Assembly (NCBI RefSeq): GCF_947581735.1
Contig: NZ_CANPVT010000002.1
Location: 248,001-312,000, forward strand
Length of the DNA stretch: 64,000 nucleotides
Source: Candidatus Palauibacter soopunensis
GTDB lineage: Bacteria; Gemmatimonadota; Gemmatimonadetes; Palauibacterales; Palauibacteraceae
Direction: 5' to 3'
Position numbers and translations under genes: made by a program. Below, in pieces: positions 53,455 to 62,653 of this stretch. Position 1 is the stretch's first letter. Each line of letters starts with the position of its first letter. The notes below the pieces were generated by a model that was given only the letters and a program-made list of their open reading frames with translations, did not search any database and was not told where the DNA came from.

Positions 53455-55377
53455 ATGGCTCGCGACCCGCATACGACGGTGATCACCGGCATCCTCCTCG
53501 TTCTTGGCGCTGCGGCCAGCGGCGGAAGCGAGTTGCACGCGCAGAACGGCGGCGAGGAGGGCGCCCTCTCGATCGACCAGCTCCTCTCCATCGAGTCCGT
53601 CGTCGGGGGCGCGCCCGCCTGGTCGCCGGACGGCTCGGCGATCCTGTTCGAGTCCGGGCTCACCGGCGGGCTCATGACCCTGTCGCCCGAAGGCGGCTTT
53701 CCGACGCGCGTGCCCGTGGACATGGGCAGTTCCGGCCACTTCCTCAGCTCGCAGATGCCGGCCTGGTCGCCCGCCGGGACGTGGATCTCCTACGTGTCGG
53801 ACAAGAGCGGCGCCCCGGAGATCTGGCTCTGGTCGGCGCGCGACGGTGCGGACGTACAGCTCACGGATCTCGGCGCGCGGATCAACTCGATGAGCTGGTC
53901 TCCGGACGAGCGCTCGATCGTCTTCGCTGGCGACCGGTACGGGAACTACGACATCTGGAAGGTGGATGTCGCCACGCGCCGCGTGGACCGCCTCACCGAG
54001 GACAAGCGCTACGACGTCTTCCCCACCTGGACGCCGGACTCCCGCCACATCCTCTACGTCCGTCTCGACGATGCGTGGGAGGACCACGACGTGATCGAGG
54101 TCGACGCCACGGGCGGCAGCCCGCGCACGGTGATCGAGGACCGCGACTTCTTCGACTACGGGGCGGGCGCGACCTTCGGCTACGCGAGCGTGTCCCCGGA
54201 TGGAGGCTCGATCCTCTTCCGCTCGCACCGGAGCGGCTGGATCAACTACTGGCTCGCGCCGCGGGATGGAGGAGACCCGCGCCCGGTCGCCCCGGCCGAG
54301 GCCGACCAGAGCGCCGCCGCGTGGTCCCCCGATGGACACTGGATCGCCTACACCGAGAACCACAACGGGCACCACGACCTGCGCGTGGTATCGGCGGATG
54401 GGGGCGAGCCGCGGGTGCTCGTGTCACCGAAGAGCGGCGTCGCTTCGAGCCCCTCGTGGTCTCCGGATGGCCAGGCGATCGCGTACCTGCAAGAGGATCT
54501 GCTGAGACCGCGCGACCTCCACGTCGTGTCGCTGGAGGACGGGAGCAGCCGACGGCTCACCGCCTCCATGCCGGCCGGCAACTTCGGCGACCGGCTCGTC
54601 GCGCCGGAGAAGATCCGCTACGAGAGCACGGACGGGTACTCGATCCCGGCCTATCTCTACCGGCCGCCGGGAGCCGCGTCCGGGGACGGCCTGCCGGGCG
54701 TCATGTGGATCCACGGGGGTCCCACGTCGCAGTTCCACGACACCTTCCAGCAGCATGTGCAGTTCTTCGTCCAGCGCGGGTACGTCGTGCTGCTGCCCAA
54801 CATCCGCGGAAGTTCGGGCTACGGGAAGGATTTCGCCGACGCGAACAACGGCTGCTGGGGGCACTGCGACCTCGAGGATGTCGTCGCGGGCGCCGACTAC
54901 CTGCGGGCGCTCCCGGAGGTCGACCCGGAGCGGATCGGGATCACGGGGACGAGCTACGGCGGCGTGATGAGCATGTACGCGGTGGCCTTCGCGCCGGACG
55001 CCTTCCGCGCGGCGATCCCGGGCTCGGGCTACACGGACTGGGTCCACTTCTACCACGGCGAGAACGAACTCCGGCACATCAAGCTGCTCGACCACGAACT
55101 GGGGCCCTTCGAGACGAGCGAGGACGTGTGGAGTCACAGTTCGTCGATCTCGCACGTCGCCGACGTCTCCACGCCGGTCCTCCTCGTGCACGGCGTGGGC
55201 CGCTATCCGGGCTCCGACCAGTCCGAGATCTTCGCGCGGGCGCTGGAGAACTACTACAAGCCCTTCCAGTACAAGACGTATCCGAACGAGAACTACTACG
55301 TGTACGGGAAGGCGAACCGTCGCCAGATGCTTCTGGACATGCTCGACTTCTTCGAGCAGTTCCTCAGCGGCGAATGA
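53455..55377 (+). CDS. S9 prolyl-oligopeptidase-like protein, atypical catalytic triad
   Basis: A 640-residue exported protein: signal peptide (TGILLVLGAAASGGSELHAQ), an N-terminal WD40-like/DPP-type beta-propeller (about 40-380, repeated SPDG motifs such as WSPDGSAILF), and a C-terminal alpha/beta hydrolase with nucleophile elbow GTSYGG (S500). The usual acid motif after LLVHG is replaced by GVGRYPGSDQSE, and the region that normally carries the histidine (YPGEGHGF-like) reads YPNENYYVYGKANRRQ with no histidine. Activity as a classical S9 peptidase is therefore uncertain. It follows the DUF885 gene by 19 bases in a peptidase-rich operon. Confidence 0.82.
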   Translation: MARDPHTTVITGILLVLGAAASGGSELHAQNGGEEGALSIDQLLSIESVVGGAPAWSPDGSAILFESGLTGGLMTLSPEGGFPTRVPVDMGSSGHFLSSQMPAWSPAGTWISYVSDKSGAPEIWLWSARDGADVQLTDLGARINSMSWSPDERSIVFAGDRYGNYDIWKVDVATRRVDRLTEDKRYDVFPTWTPDSRHILYVRLDDAWEDHDVIEVDATGGSPRTVIEDRDFFDYGAGATFGYASVSPDGGSILFRSHRSGWINYWLAPRDGGDPRPVAPAEADQSAAAWSPDGHWIAYTENHNGHHDLRVVSADGGEPRVLVSPKSGVASSPSWSPDGQAIAYLQEDLLRPRDLHVVSLEDGSSRRLTASMPAGNFGDRLVAPEKIRYESTDGYSIPAYLYRPPGAASGDGLPGVMWIHGGPTSQFHDTFQQHVQFFVQRGYVVLLPNIRGSSGYGKDFADANNGCWGHCDLEDVVAGADYLRALPEVDPERIGITGTSYGGVMSMYAVAFAPDAFRAAIPGSGYTDWVHFYHGENELRHIKLLDHELGPFETSEDVWSHSSSISHVADVSTPVLLVHGVGRYPGSDQSEIFARALENYYKPFQYKTYPNENYYVYGKANRRQMLLDMLDFFEQFLSGE

Positions 55378-55411
55378 CGGCGCGCCACGTCGGAGCGGAC
55401 GGCGGCCGGGA

Positions 55412-56071
55412 GTGAGGACCCGCGCCCGCGCCATGCCGCTCCTTGCCGCGACGATCCTCGTCTCCGGCTGCGAGCGCGTCGAACCCGTTCCGTCCTCCGA
55501 CGTTGGGGCGGATGCCATCGCTGCCCGAGCCGCGGCGGAAGCCGGCCCGGTCGAAGTGGCGGTCGAGACGAGCCAGGGGGAGTTCGTCATCGCCGTGCAC
55601 CGCGAGTGGGCGCCGCTGGGAGCCGAGCGGTTCCTCATCCTCGTCGAGTCCGGCTACTACGATGACGCCCGCTTCCACCGCGTCGTCCCCGACTTCATCG
55701 TCCAGTGGGGTCTGGCCGGCGACCCCGCCCTCACCGCCGAGTGGATGAACGCCTACATCCCCGATGATCCCGTCGTCGCCTCCAACACCCGCGGCCGCAT
55801 CGCCTTCGCCTTCACCGACCCCGGAACCCGCGCCACCCAGGTGTATATCAACCTTGTGGACAACGTGCGGCTCGACTCGACGGGATTTGCCCCGTTCGGC
55901 GAGGTCGTGAGCGGGATGGAGGTCGTGGATGCGCTCTACTCCAGCTACGGAGAGAACTCCGGCGGCGGCCTCCGCCGAGGCGACCAGACCCGGATCGTCG
56001 CGGCGGGCAATACCTACCTCGACCGCGAATACCCCCTCCTCGACCACCTCCTCCGCGCTGTCCGCCGCTGA
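55412..56071 (+). CDS. Cyclophilin-type peptidyl-prolyl isomerase lipoprotein
   Basis: A 219-residue exported cyclophilin. The signal ends at a lipobox VSGC. The catalytic-domain motifs are GEFVIAVHREWAPLGAERF, YYDDARFHRVVPDFIVQWG (the FHRV/Q active-site strand) and TRGRIAFAFT..TRATQVYINLVDN, then GFAPFGEVVSGMEVVDAL. It speeds folding of exported proteins around proline bonds. Start GTG 55412 gives the signal. It is the last gene of the run from the serine hydrolase onward, 34 bases after the S9-like gene, and converges with RNase PH. Confidence 0.9.
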   Translation: MRTRARAMPLLAATILVSGCERVEPVPSSDVGADAIAARAAAEAGPVEVAVETSQGEFVIAVHREWAPLGAERFLILVESGYYDDARFHRVVPDFIVQWGLAGDPALTAEWMNAYIPDDPVVASNTRGRIAFAFTDPGTRATQVYINLVDNVRLDSTGFAPFGEVVSGMEVVDALYSSYGENSGGGLRRGDQTRIVAAGNTYLDREYPLLDHLLRAVRR

Positions 56072-56110
56072 CCCGGCCCCCCGGCGCGGCGCGACAGTCG
56101 CCCCGAAGCT

Positions 56111-56818
56111 CTAAGGGGTTGCCTTCTGCAGTTGGAACAGTCCGGCTGCGCCCGCGGCGCCGAGGCGGAGGAGGTCGTCGAGTTCGGCGCGGGTGAAGGG
56201 GGCTCCTTCGGCCGTTCCCTGTACCTCGACCAGGCGTTCGTCCTCGAGGTAGACGAAGTTGAAGTCGACGTCAGCGGCGGCGTCCTCCACGTACTCCAGA
56301 TCCAGTCTCGGCTCGCCGTCCACCATGCCGGCGCTGATCGCGGCGACCCACTGGCGGAGCGGGCTGGCGCTTAGCACACCCTCCGCCACCAGGTGCTGGA
56401 AGGCCATCTCGAGCGCCACGCAAGCGCCCGTGATGGAGGCCGTGCGGGTGCCGCCGTCGGCGACGAGGACGTCGCAGTCCACCGTCACGGTCCGTTCACC
56501 CAGCGCCGTCAGGTCGACGGCTGCACGTAGCGAGCGGCCGATGAGGCGCTGGATCTCCTGCGTGCGACCTCTCGCGCCGCGGCGCTCGCGGCGGGTTCGT
56601 TCCGACGTCGCCCGGGGCAGCATGGCGTATTCGCCCGTCACCCAGCCGCCCCGGCCTTCGCGCCACGGGGGAACGCTCTCCTCGACCGAGGCCGTGCAAA
56701 GCACGCGGGTCATCCCCATCGTGATCGTGCACGATCCCTCGGCGAAGGGGGCGGTTCCCGTCTCCAGGGTCGTGGGTCGCAGGGCGTCCAGCGCCCGCCC
56801 GTGTGGACGTGCCGGCAT
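56111..56818 (-). CDS. rph: Ribonuclease PH
   Basis: A 235-residue phosphorolytic 3'-5' exoribonuclease that trims tRNA 3' ends. Motifs span the protein: [82 protein letters not shown], and [17 protein letters not shown]. Length is normal. It is cytoplasmic and a housekeeping enzyme, on the opposite strand to its neighbours, converging with the cyclophilin gene and divergent by about 37 bases from the N-acyl-amino-acid deacylase gene. Confidence 0.95.
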   Translation of the reverse strand: MPARPHGRALDALRPTTLETGTAPFAEGSCTITMGMTRVLCTASVEESVPPWREGRGGWVTGEYAMLPRATSERTRRERRGARGRTQEIQRLIGRSLRAAVDLTALGERTVTVDCDVLVADGGTRTASITGACVALEMAFQHLVAEGVLSASPLRQWVAAISAGMVDGEPRLDLEYVEDAAADVDFNFVYLEDERLVEVQGTAEGAPFTRAELDDLLRLGAAGAAGLFQLQKATP

Positions 56819-56855
56819 GGGGCAGCCTCGGTCGAAGGTCGAAAAGGGAGAACCG

Positions 56856-58526
56856 ATGAACGTCGAACGCGTTGAGAGTATGCCGGCCGCGATCCCGCTG
56901 CGATGGCGGATCCCCGCGGTGTGTCTGGCGCTGGCGGGTGCGACGGCAGCGTGCGCGCCCGGCGACGCCCCCGAAGCGGAGGCGGAGATCGTCCCGACGA
57001 GCGTGCTGTTCACCGGGGCGACAATTCTCGACGGATCCGGCGAACCGTCGTTCGTGGCCGATGTGGCGGTGGAGGGCGAACGGATCACCTTCATCGGCGA
57101 TGCCTCGGACGCGGAGGTGGCGACGCGGGATACGGTCGCGCTCGACGGCCTCCTGCTCACGCCCGGCTTCATCGACATGCACAGCCACATCACCGTCATC
57201 ACCGTCGGCGAAGCGTACGGGCTCGGGGCGGTCGAATTCCTCACCCAGGGCATCACGACCGGCGTCATCGGCGTCGACGGCTCGAGCAGCACGGATCTCG
57301 CCGCGCTCTACGCGGACCTCGAAGAGTCCGGCGTCGGCAAGAACATCATCTCCTACATCGGTCACGGTTCCGTCCGTTCGGCCGTCATCGGCATGGACGA
57401 CCGAGACCCCACCGCGGGAGAGCTCGACGAGATGAAGGTGCTCGTCCGACAGGGAATGGAGGACGGCGCCTTCGGGCTTTCCACAGGTCTCTTCTACACG
57501 CCCGGCTACTACGCGGAGGCCGACGAGGTGATCGAACTCGGGCGGGTCGCGGCGGAGTACCCGATCGGCGGCGAGCACGCCCCCATCTACGACACGCACG
57601 ACCGGGATCTCGGCGCGGCCTACCAGGGGATCGGCTACCACGATTCGATTCGCGAGGCGATCCACATCGGGGCGGAGTCCGGCCTCCGCACGATTTTCAG
57701 CCACTTCAACGCGCAGGGGGCCGGCCTCTACGGACGAGCCTCGGAAGGCGCCGCGATCATCGACTCGGCGCGCGCCGAGGGCCTCGAGGTGGCGGGCGCG
57801 CAGCACGTCTACACGTCCACGATGTCGAGTCTGCGCGCCTATACGATCCCGCGCTGGGCGCAGGCGGGCGGTCCGGAGCAGATGGTGCGCCGCTTCGCGA
57901 ACCCGGATACGGCCCGGATCCTCGACGTGCAGACGATGGAAATGCTCGAGATCCGCGGCGGGCCGGAGAAGATCGTGTTCGCCGACGCGAGGCCCGAGTT
58001 CAACGGCAAGACGCTGGCCGACGTGGCCGCCGAGCGAGGATTGCCCGTCCCCGAGGCCGTGCGCGAGATCATGTCCGAGTCCAACCCCTGGGTGATGAAC
58101 CGCGAACTCTACGACGTCGAGAACACGCGCTACCTCGCGACGATGCCGTGGATGATGACGTGCACGGACGGCGCCACGCCCGCGCCGGGCGCGGAGATCG
58201 TGCATCCTCGCGTGTACGGGGGCTTCCCCAAGAAGATCAGGGATTTCGTGGACCGGGACGGCGCGATCGGACTCCCGTTCGCGATCCGGAGCATGTCCGG
58301 CCTCGCCGCGGACTTCCTGCGGCTGGACGATCGCGGCTACATCCGCGAGGGGCTCGTCGCGGACATCGCGGTCATCGACCCGGAGCGGTTCACGGACTGG
58401 GCGACCTACGAAGATCCGCACCAGTTGTCCGAGGGCGTCGTGCACCTGCTCGTCAACGGCCGCTTCGCGATCCGCGACGACGAGGTGACCGGCGAACTCG
58501 CCGGCCGCCCCCTGCGGCGCCCCTGA
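56856..58526 (+). CDS. N-acyl-D-amino-acid deacylase-like amidohydrolase lipoprotein
   Basis: A 556-residue exported hydrolase of the D-aminoacylase/DUF amidohydrolase group. The signal ends near AGATAAC (lipoprotein). The metal motif is FIDMHSH (H109, H111); further ligands lie in [26 protein letters not shown] and [13 protein letters not shown] (catalytic Asp). The C-terminal [19 protein letters not shown] closes the beta domain. Such enzymes release D-amino acids from N-acyl forms or dipeptides. AAGGGAG before ATG 56856 supports the start. The S15 peptidase gene follows after 49 bases. Confidence 0.85.
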   Translation: MNVERVESMPAAIPLRWRIPAVCLALAGATAACAPGDAPEAEAEIVPTSVLFTGATILDGSGEPSFVADVAVEGERITFIGDASDAEVATRDTVALDGLLLTPGFIDMHSHITVITVGEAYGLGAVEFLTQGITTGVIGVDGSSSTDLAALYADLEESGVGKNIISYIGHGSVRSAVIGMDDRDPTAGELDEMKVLVRQGMEDGAFGLSTGLFYTPGYYAEADEVIELGRVAAEYPIGGEHAPIYDTHDRDLGAAYQGIGYHDSIREAIHIGAESGLRTIFSHFNAQGAGLYGRASEGAAIIDSARAEGLEVAGAQHVYTSTMSSLRAYTIPRWAQAGGPEQMVRRFANPDTARILDVQTMEMLEIRGGPEKIVFADARPEFNGKTLADVAAERGLPVPEAVREIMSESNPWVMNRELYDVENTRYLATMPWMMTCTDGATPAPGAEIVHPRVYGGFPKKIRDFVDRDGAIGLPFAIRSMSGLAADFLRLDDRGYIREGLVADIAVIDPERFTDWATYEDPHQLSEGVVHLLVNGRFAIRDDEVTGELAGRPLRRP

Positions 58527-58575
58527 CGGCCACGCACCGCCCACCGCCACCCACTGACAGATCGGGAGCCAGCCC

Positions 58576-60432
58576 ATGATTTCGTCGCGCTTCGCCACGC
58601 CCGCCGCGGCCCTTCTTGCGTTCGTCCTGCTTCCGTCGGCGGTCGCCGCGCAGGCGGGGCTCGTGATGGAGGACGGGCAGGCGCAGATCGTGCCCGCTTT
58701 CGCGGATTCGTCCGCCTGGATCCGGCATGAGCTGTGGGTCGAGACCGAGTTCGACTCCGATGGCGACGGGCGGCCCGACCGGGTGCACCTGGATGTGACG
58801 CGTCCGGCGCAGACCGACAGCGAGGGGATGAGGGTGCCGGTCATCTACGAGACGAGCCCCTACTACTCGGGCGTCGCCGGCATCGACTTCGCGCACTTCT
58901 GGGATCTCCGCCAGGAGGTGGGCGGCGAGGCCCCGCCGCGCGATCCGTTCCCGGCCACGATCCAGCACATCGAGAGCCAGCCCCGGATCTCGAACTCGCA
59001 CGTCGCGACCTGGGTGCCGCGAGGGTTCGCGGTCGTCCACTCGCAGTCGCCGGGGACGGGCCAGTCGCAGGGCTGCCCGACGGTCGGCGGCGCGAACGAG
59101 TCGCTGGCGCCCAAGGCGGTGATCGACTGGCTCAATGGCCGGGCGCGCGGCTTCACGAGCGTGGACGGAGACGAGGAAGTCGACGCCTACTGGGCGACCG
59201 GAAGGGTCGGGATGACGGGCACCTCCTACAACGGCACGCTCCCCCTGGCCGCCGCCACGACGGGCGTGGAGGGGCTCGAGGCGATCATCCCCATCGCGCC
59301 GAACACGTCCTACTACCACTACTACCGCTCCAACGGGCTCGTGCGGTCGCCGGGCGGTTATCCGGGCGAGGACATTGACGTCCTGTTCGACTTCATCTTC
59401 AGCGGCTTCCCGGAGGTCCGCGACTACTGTCTCGCCAACGTGCGCGACGAGATGACGGCTCGGCTGGACCGCGCCACGGGCGACTACAACGACTTCTGGG
59501 CGGGCCGCGACTACCTGAACCAGGTCGATGGCGTGAGCGCGGCCACGCTCATGAGCCACGCCTTCAACGACTGGAACGTCATGCCCGAGCACAGCTACCG
59601 GATCTCGGAGGCGCTCGGGGAGCGGGGCGTGCCGCTGCAGATCTACTACCACCAGGGCGGGCACGGCGGGGCGCCCCCGCTCGAACTCATGAACCGGTGG
59701 TTCACGCGCTACGTGGTCGGCGTCGAGAACGGCGTGGAGGAAGACCCGGCGGCGTGGATCGTGCGGGAAGGAGACGACCGCGCGGAGCCCACGCCCTACC
59801 CGAGCTATCCGCACCCCGAGGCCGACGGCGTGACGCTCCGCCCAGGTGGCGACGGACACTGGACCGGCACGCTCTCCCTCGACGATGCGGGCGCCGGGAC
59901 CGGTGCGATCATCGACAACTTCGCGTTCACCGGCGATCAGCTGGCCGCGGCGGAGTGGTCGAGCCACCGCCTGCTGTACGCGACGCCGGAACTGCGCGAG
60001 GACGTCCACCTGTCGGGCGTGGCCACAGTCCGCGTGCGGATGTCGGCGGACGCGCCCGCGGCCAACCTGTCCGTGTGGCTGGTGTCGCTGCCGTGGACGG
60101 AGAGCGGAGAGATCAACGACAACATCATCACGAAGGGATGGGCCGACCCCGCCAACGCGGGCGCCGAGGACATCGCCTCGCCCCGGACCGGCACGCCGCT
60201 CGCGCCGGGAGCGTTCGTCGACCTGGAGTTCGCGCTTCAGCCCGACGACCAGATCATCTCGGCCGGAGCCCGCATCGGCCTGATGATCTTCTCCAGCGAC
60301 AAGTTCTTCACGCTGCACCCCGACCCCGGCACGACCCTGACCGTCGATCTGGGAGAAACCCGCATCGCGCTGCCCGTCGTGGGCGGGAGCGCTGCCCTGC
60401 GGCGCGCCCTGGGCGTCCCCGCGTCCGAGTAG
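58576..60432 (+). CDS. pepX: X-prolyl dipeptidyl aminopeptidase (PepX, S15)
   Basis: A 618-residue exported serine peptidase with a signal peptide (ALLAFVLLPSAVAAQ). The alpha/beta hydrolase core has nucleophile S217 in GTSYNG, acid D332 in AFNDWNVMPE and histidine H363 in QGGHGG; SNGLVRSPGGYPGEDIDVL and DYNDFWAGRDYL closely follow lactic-acid-bacterial PepX. A C-terminal jelly-roll domain (about 430-610) is typical of S15. It removes X-Pro dipeptides from peptides. Unlike Lactobacillales PepX it lacks the large N-terminal domain and is exported. It fits the surrounding group of peptide-degrading lipoproteins. Confidence 0.87.
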   Translation: MISSRFATPAAALLAFVLLPSAVAAQAGLVMEDGQAQIVPAFADSSAWIRHELWVETEFDSDGDGRPDRVHLDVTRPAQTDSEGMRVPVIYETSPYYSGVAGIDFAHFWDLRQEVGGEAPPRDPFPATIQHIESQPRISNSHVATWVPRGFAVVHSQSPGTGQSQGCPTVGGANESLAPKAVIDWLNGRARGFTSVDGDEEVDAYWATGRVGMTGTSYNGTLPLAAATTGVEGLEAIIPIAPNTSYYHYYRSNGLVRSPGGYPGEDIDVLFDFIFSGFPEVRDYCLANVRDEMTARLDRATGDYNDFWAGRDYLNQVDGVSAATLMSHAFNDWNVMPEHSYRISEALGERGVPLQIYYHQGGHGGAPPLELMNRWFTRYVVGVENGVEEDPAAWIVREGDDRAEPTPYPSYPHPEADGVTLRPGGDGHWTGTLSLDDAGAGTGAIIDNFAFTGDQLAAAEWSSHRLLYATPELREDVHLSGVATVRVRMSADAPAANLSVWLVSLPWTESGEINDNIITKGWADPANAGAEDIASPRTGTPLAPGAFVDLEFALQPDDQIISAGARIGLMIFSSDKFFTLHPDPGTTLTVDLGETRIALPVVGGSAALRRALGVPASE

Positions 60433-60461
60433 CCCCTGCGGATACAACCCTCGGTCGAAAT

Positions 60462-60487
60462 GGCGCCTCTTACAGAATGAGGCCGCC
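60462..60487. terminator. Hairpin between pepX and the beta-propeller lipoprotein gene
   Basis: ggcgcctc and gaggccgcc pair as an 8-bp stem with one bulged base around a ttacagaat loop, 30 bases after the pepX stop. It may be a weak terminator or mRNA-stability element; there is no T-run. Confidence 0.35.
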
Positions 60488-60539
60488 ATGCGGCGGACAG
60501 TCGGTCAACATCACCGATGTCTCAACCGGAACGGGAACC

Positions 60540-61745
60540 ATGCGCGCCTGCGGAAGCTTGCTTGCTGCCGGAGTCCTCAGTTGCGCGGCCATCGGCTGCG
60601 GCGGCGCTCACTCCGAACCCGACGATCAACCCCCGAACGTGGTTCTGGTCTCCGATTCCGCGGGTATCACGAACATCGCCCTGGGCCGGGTGGAGGAGCT
60701 GTCGGTACCCCTCCTGGACGCGAACTTCGTCTTCTCCACCCGCGATCTCGGGATCGAATTGTTCTGGGTCGGTGATGCGGTGCTGCTTGGAAACGACGGC
60801 TTCGCGCTCGCCAACACCGGTTCGAGCGAGGTGTTCCTCTTCGCCGGCGACGGTTCGATCGCGGCTCGGGCAGGCGGGCAGGGTGAAGGGCCGGGGGAGT
60901 TCAGCGACATCACCACCCTCCTCGCCACGGAAGAGGGGTTCCTGGCGTATGACGCGCGGCTGACTCGCCTCACCGAGTTTTCGGCCAGCGGTGAGTTCCT
61001 CACGTCGTCCCTGCTTTCCGCCCAGAGCGCGATCGTCGACCTGAGGCCGCTCGCGCGAGATGCGGCCGGGAACCTGGTGGCGATCCTCGGAGAGCAGCGA
61101 TTCTTCCTCCCGGAGGGGATGAAGAGAGATACGACTCCGCTTCTTTCGTTCACGGATCTCGAGACCGAGCCGGACACGATCGGCATGCTGCCCGCCAAGG
61201 AATGGGTCTATGGCGGCTTTCCCGGTGGCGGGATGACGCGCACCGAACCGGCAGTCGGGCGGGACATCGTGGCCGGCGGCTTCCGCGACCGGGCCCTGAT
61301 CGGGGACAACGACATCCTCAGCCTCTCCGTCTACGCGGCGGACGGGCGTCTGACGCGTCTGATCCGGGGTTCGGGCGGGGGCCGGCCGGTCACGACCGAG
61401 GAAATCGAGGCATGGAGGGCGGAACGGCTCGCACGCAGAGGTCCGGACGCCCCGGACTGGTACGTGGAGTTCGCCGCCAACGCCCCCTACCGGGAGACGC
61501 ACCCCGCCTTCCACTCGGCGGTTCTCGGGCCCGACGAGATGGTTTGGATCGGGCTCGCGGCGCGGTCGGGAGAGGACACGAGACGCTGGCTCGTCATCGG
61601 CCCCGACGGACAGCCGCGGGGCCGGCTGGATCTTCCCGCGGAAGCGAGCGTGCTGGCCATCGATGCAGAGCGCTTCGTCGTCCTCCAGCGGAACGCCCTC
61701 GACGAGGAGGAGGTCAGACTCTACCGCTACGGCGCGGGCCCGTAG
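60540..61745 (+). CDS. 6-bladed beta-propeller lipoprotein
   Basis: A 401-residue exported lipoprotein; the signal ends at AAIGC. The body shows repeated beta-propeller blades, for instance DGSIAARAGGQGEGPGEF and YDARLTRLTEFSASGEFL, the 6-bladed NHL-like pattern common in this kind of genome. Function is unknown; such proteins are often binding or sensing scaffolds, not enzymes. Several blade-like repeats begin with hydrophobic strands ending in D-G or G-F-L. It starts 107 bases after pepX and ends 164 bases before the DUF305 gene, so it is probably monocistronic. Confidence 0.75.
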   Translation: MRACGSLLAAGVLSCAAIGCGGAHSEPDDQPPNVVLVSDSAGITNIALGRVEELSVPLLDANFVFSTRDLGIELFWVGDAVLLGNDGFALANTGSSEVFLFAGDGSIAARAGGQGEGPGEFSDITTLLATEEGFLAYDARLTRLTEFSASGEFLTSSLLSAQSAIVDLRPLARDAAGNLVAILGEQRFFLPEGMKRDTTPLLSFTDLETEPDTIGMLPAKEWVYGGFPGGGMTRTEPAVGRDIVAGGFRDRALIGDNDILSLSVYAADGRLTRLIRGSGGGRPVTTEEIEAWRAERLARRGPDAPDWYVEFAANAPYRETHPAFHSAVLGPDEMVWIGLAARSGEDTRRWLVIGPDGQPRGRLDLPAEASVLAIDAERFVVLQRNALDEEEVRLYRYGAGP

Positions 61746-61909
61746 CGCCCGCCTCCCGTTACGCGCCACCGCCCGGGCACGAACCGGCCCCGCCGCGATC
61801 CGTTGCGAAACCGTTCAGGATTGTATTCGTACGCCTGATTCGGTATGCCTGTTCGGCAGATTTCATGCCGGACAGCCCCTCGGTAACGGACGTCACCACG
61901 CGGCGAAGC

Positions 61910-62620
61910 ATGAGGACCCACCACACAACGCACGTCACGCGCGCCATGCGCGTTGCACTCCTCGGCTTGCTCGCGGTCGTGCAGGCGTGTGCCAGCGCGG
62001 GGTCCGGTGGCCGTCCGGCGGAGACACCGACTCGCCCGAACGCGGTCCGCCCGGATGCGGCGCGCGTGGCCGAGCTCGAGGCGATCTACCGGGCGCGCGC
62101 GGAAGCCGCCCTCGAGGGCGCGCACGAGGCGGACATCCGCTTCATGACCCACATGATCCCGCATCACGCGCAGGCTCTGGTCATGGCGGGCTTCGCTCCG
62201 GAGGCCGGCGCGAGTCCCTCGATCCGGACGCTGTGCGCGAGGATCATCAACGCGCAGACCGATGAGATCGCGGTCATGAGCCGCTGGCTCTCCGACCGCG
62301 GCCTCCCCGTGCCCGACACCGGGGACATGCGGGGTCACGGGGAAGGGGCCATGCTCATGGCCGGGATGCTGACCCGCGAACAGCTTGCGGAACTCGAAGC
62401 CGCGCGTGGCCCCGACTTCGACCGCCTCTTCCTCCGGTACATGATCCAGCACCACCAGGGCGCCGTCACGATGGTTCGGGAGTTGTTCGCCACCGATGGC
62501 GCGGCGCAGGACGACTTCGTATTCAAGCTGGCCTCCGACATCCACGTCGATCAGGCCACGGAAATCGCCCGCATGGAAATCATGCTCGAGGCGCTCGCCG
62601 CGCCGGAGCCGGGCGGCTGA
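61910..62620 (+). CDS. DUF305 (ferritin-like) lipoprotein
   Basis: A 236-residue exported protein with a signal ending at VVQAC. The DUF305 domain shows the two HH signatures, MTHMIPHHAQALVM and MIQHHQGAVTMV, and HVDQATEIARMEIML near the end. DUF305 proteins are four-helix bundles seen near copper and metal-resistance genes; the His/Met richness suggests metal binding. ATG 61910 is chosen; ATG 61865 (longer) or ATG 61946 are possible. A gene for an LVIVD-repeat protein starts 33 bases later on the same strand; the two are often neighbours in related bacteria as I recall, but I cannot check that here. Confidence 0.83.
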   Translation: MRTHHTTHVTRAMRVALLGLLAVVQACASAGSGGRPAETPTRPNAVRPDAARVAELEAIYRARAEAALEGAHEADIRFMTHMIPHHAQALVMAGFAPEAGASPSIRTLCARIINAQTDEIAVMSRWLSDRGLPVPDTGDMRGHGEGAMLMAGMLTREQLAELEAARGPDFDRLFLRYMIQHHQGAVTMVRELFATDGAAQDDFVFKLASDIHVDQATEIARMEIMLEALAAPEPGG

Positions 62621-62653
62621 TTCATGCAGTTCAACCCAATCGAAGGATCCGAC

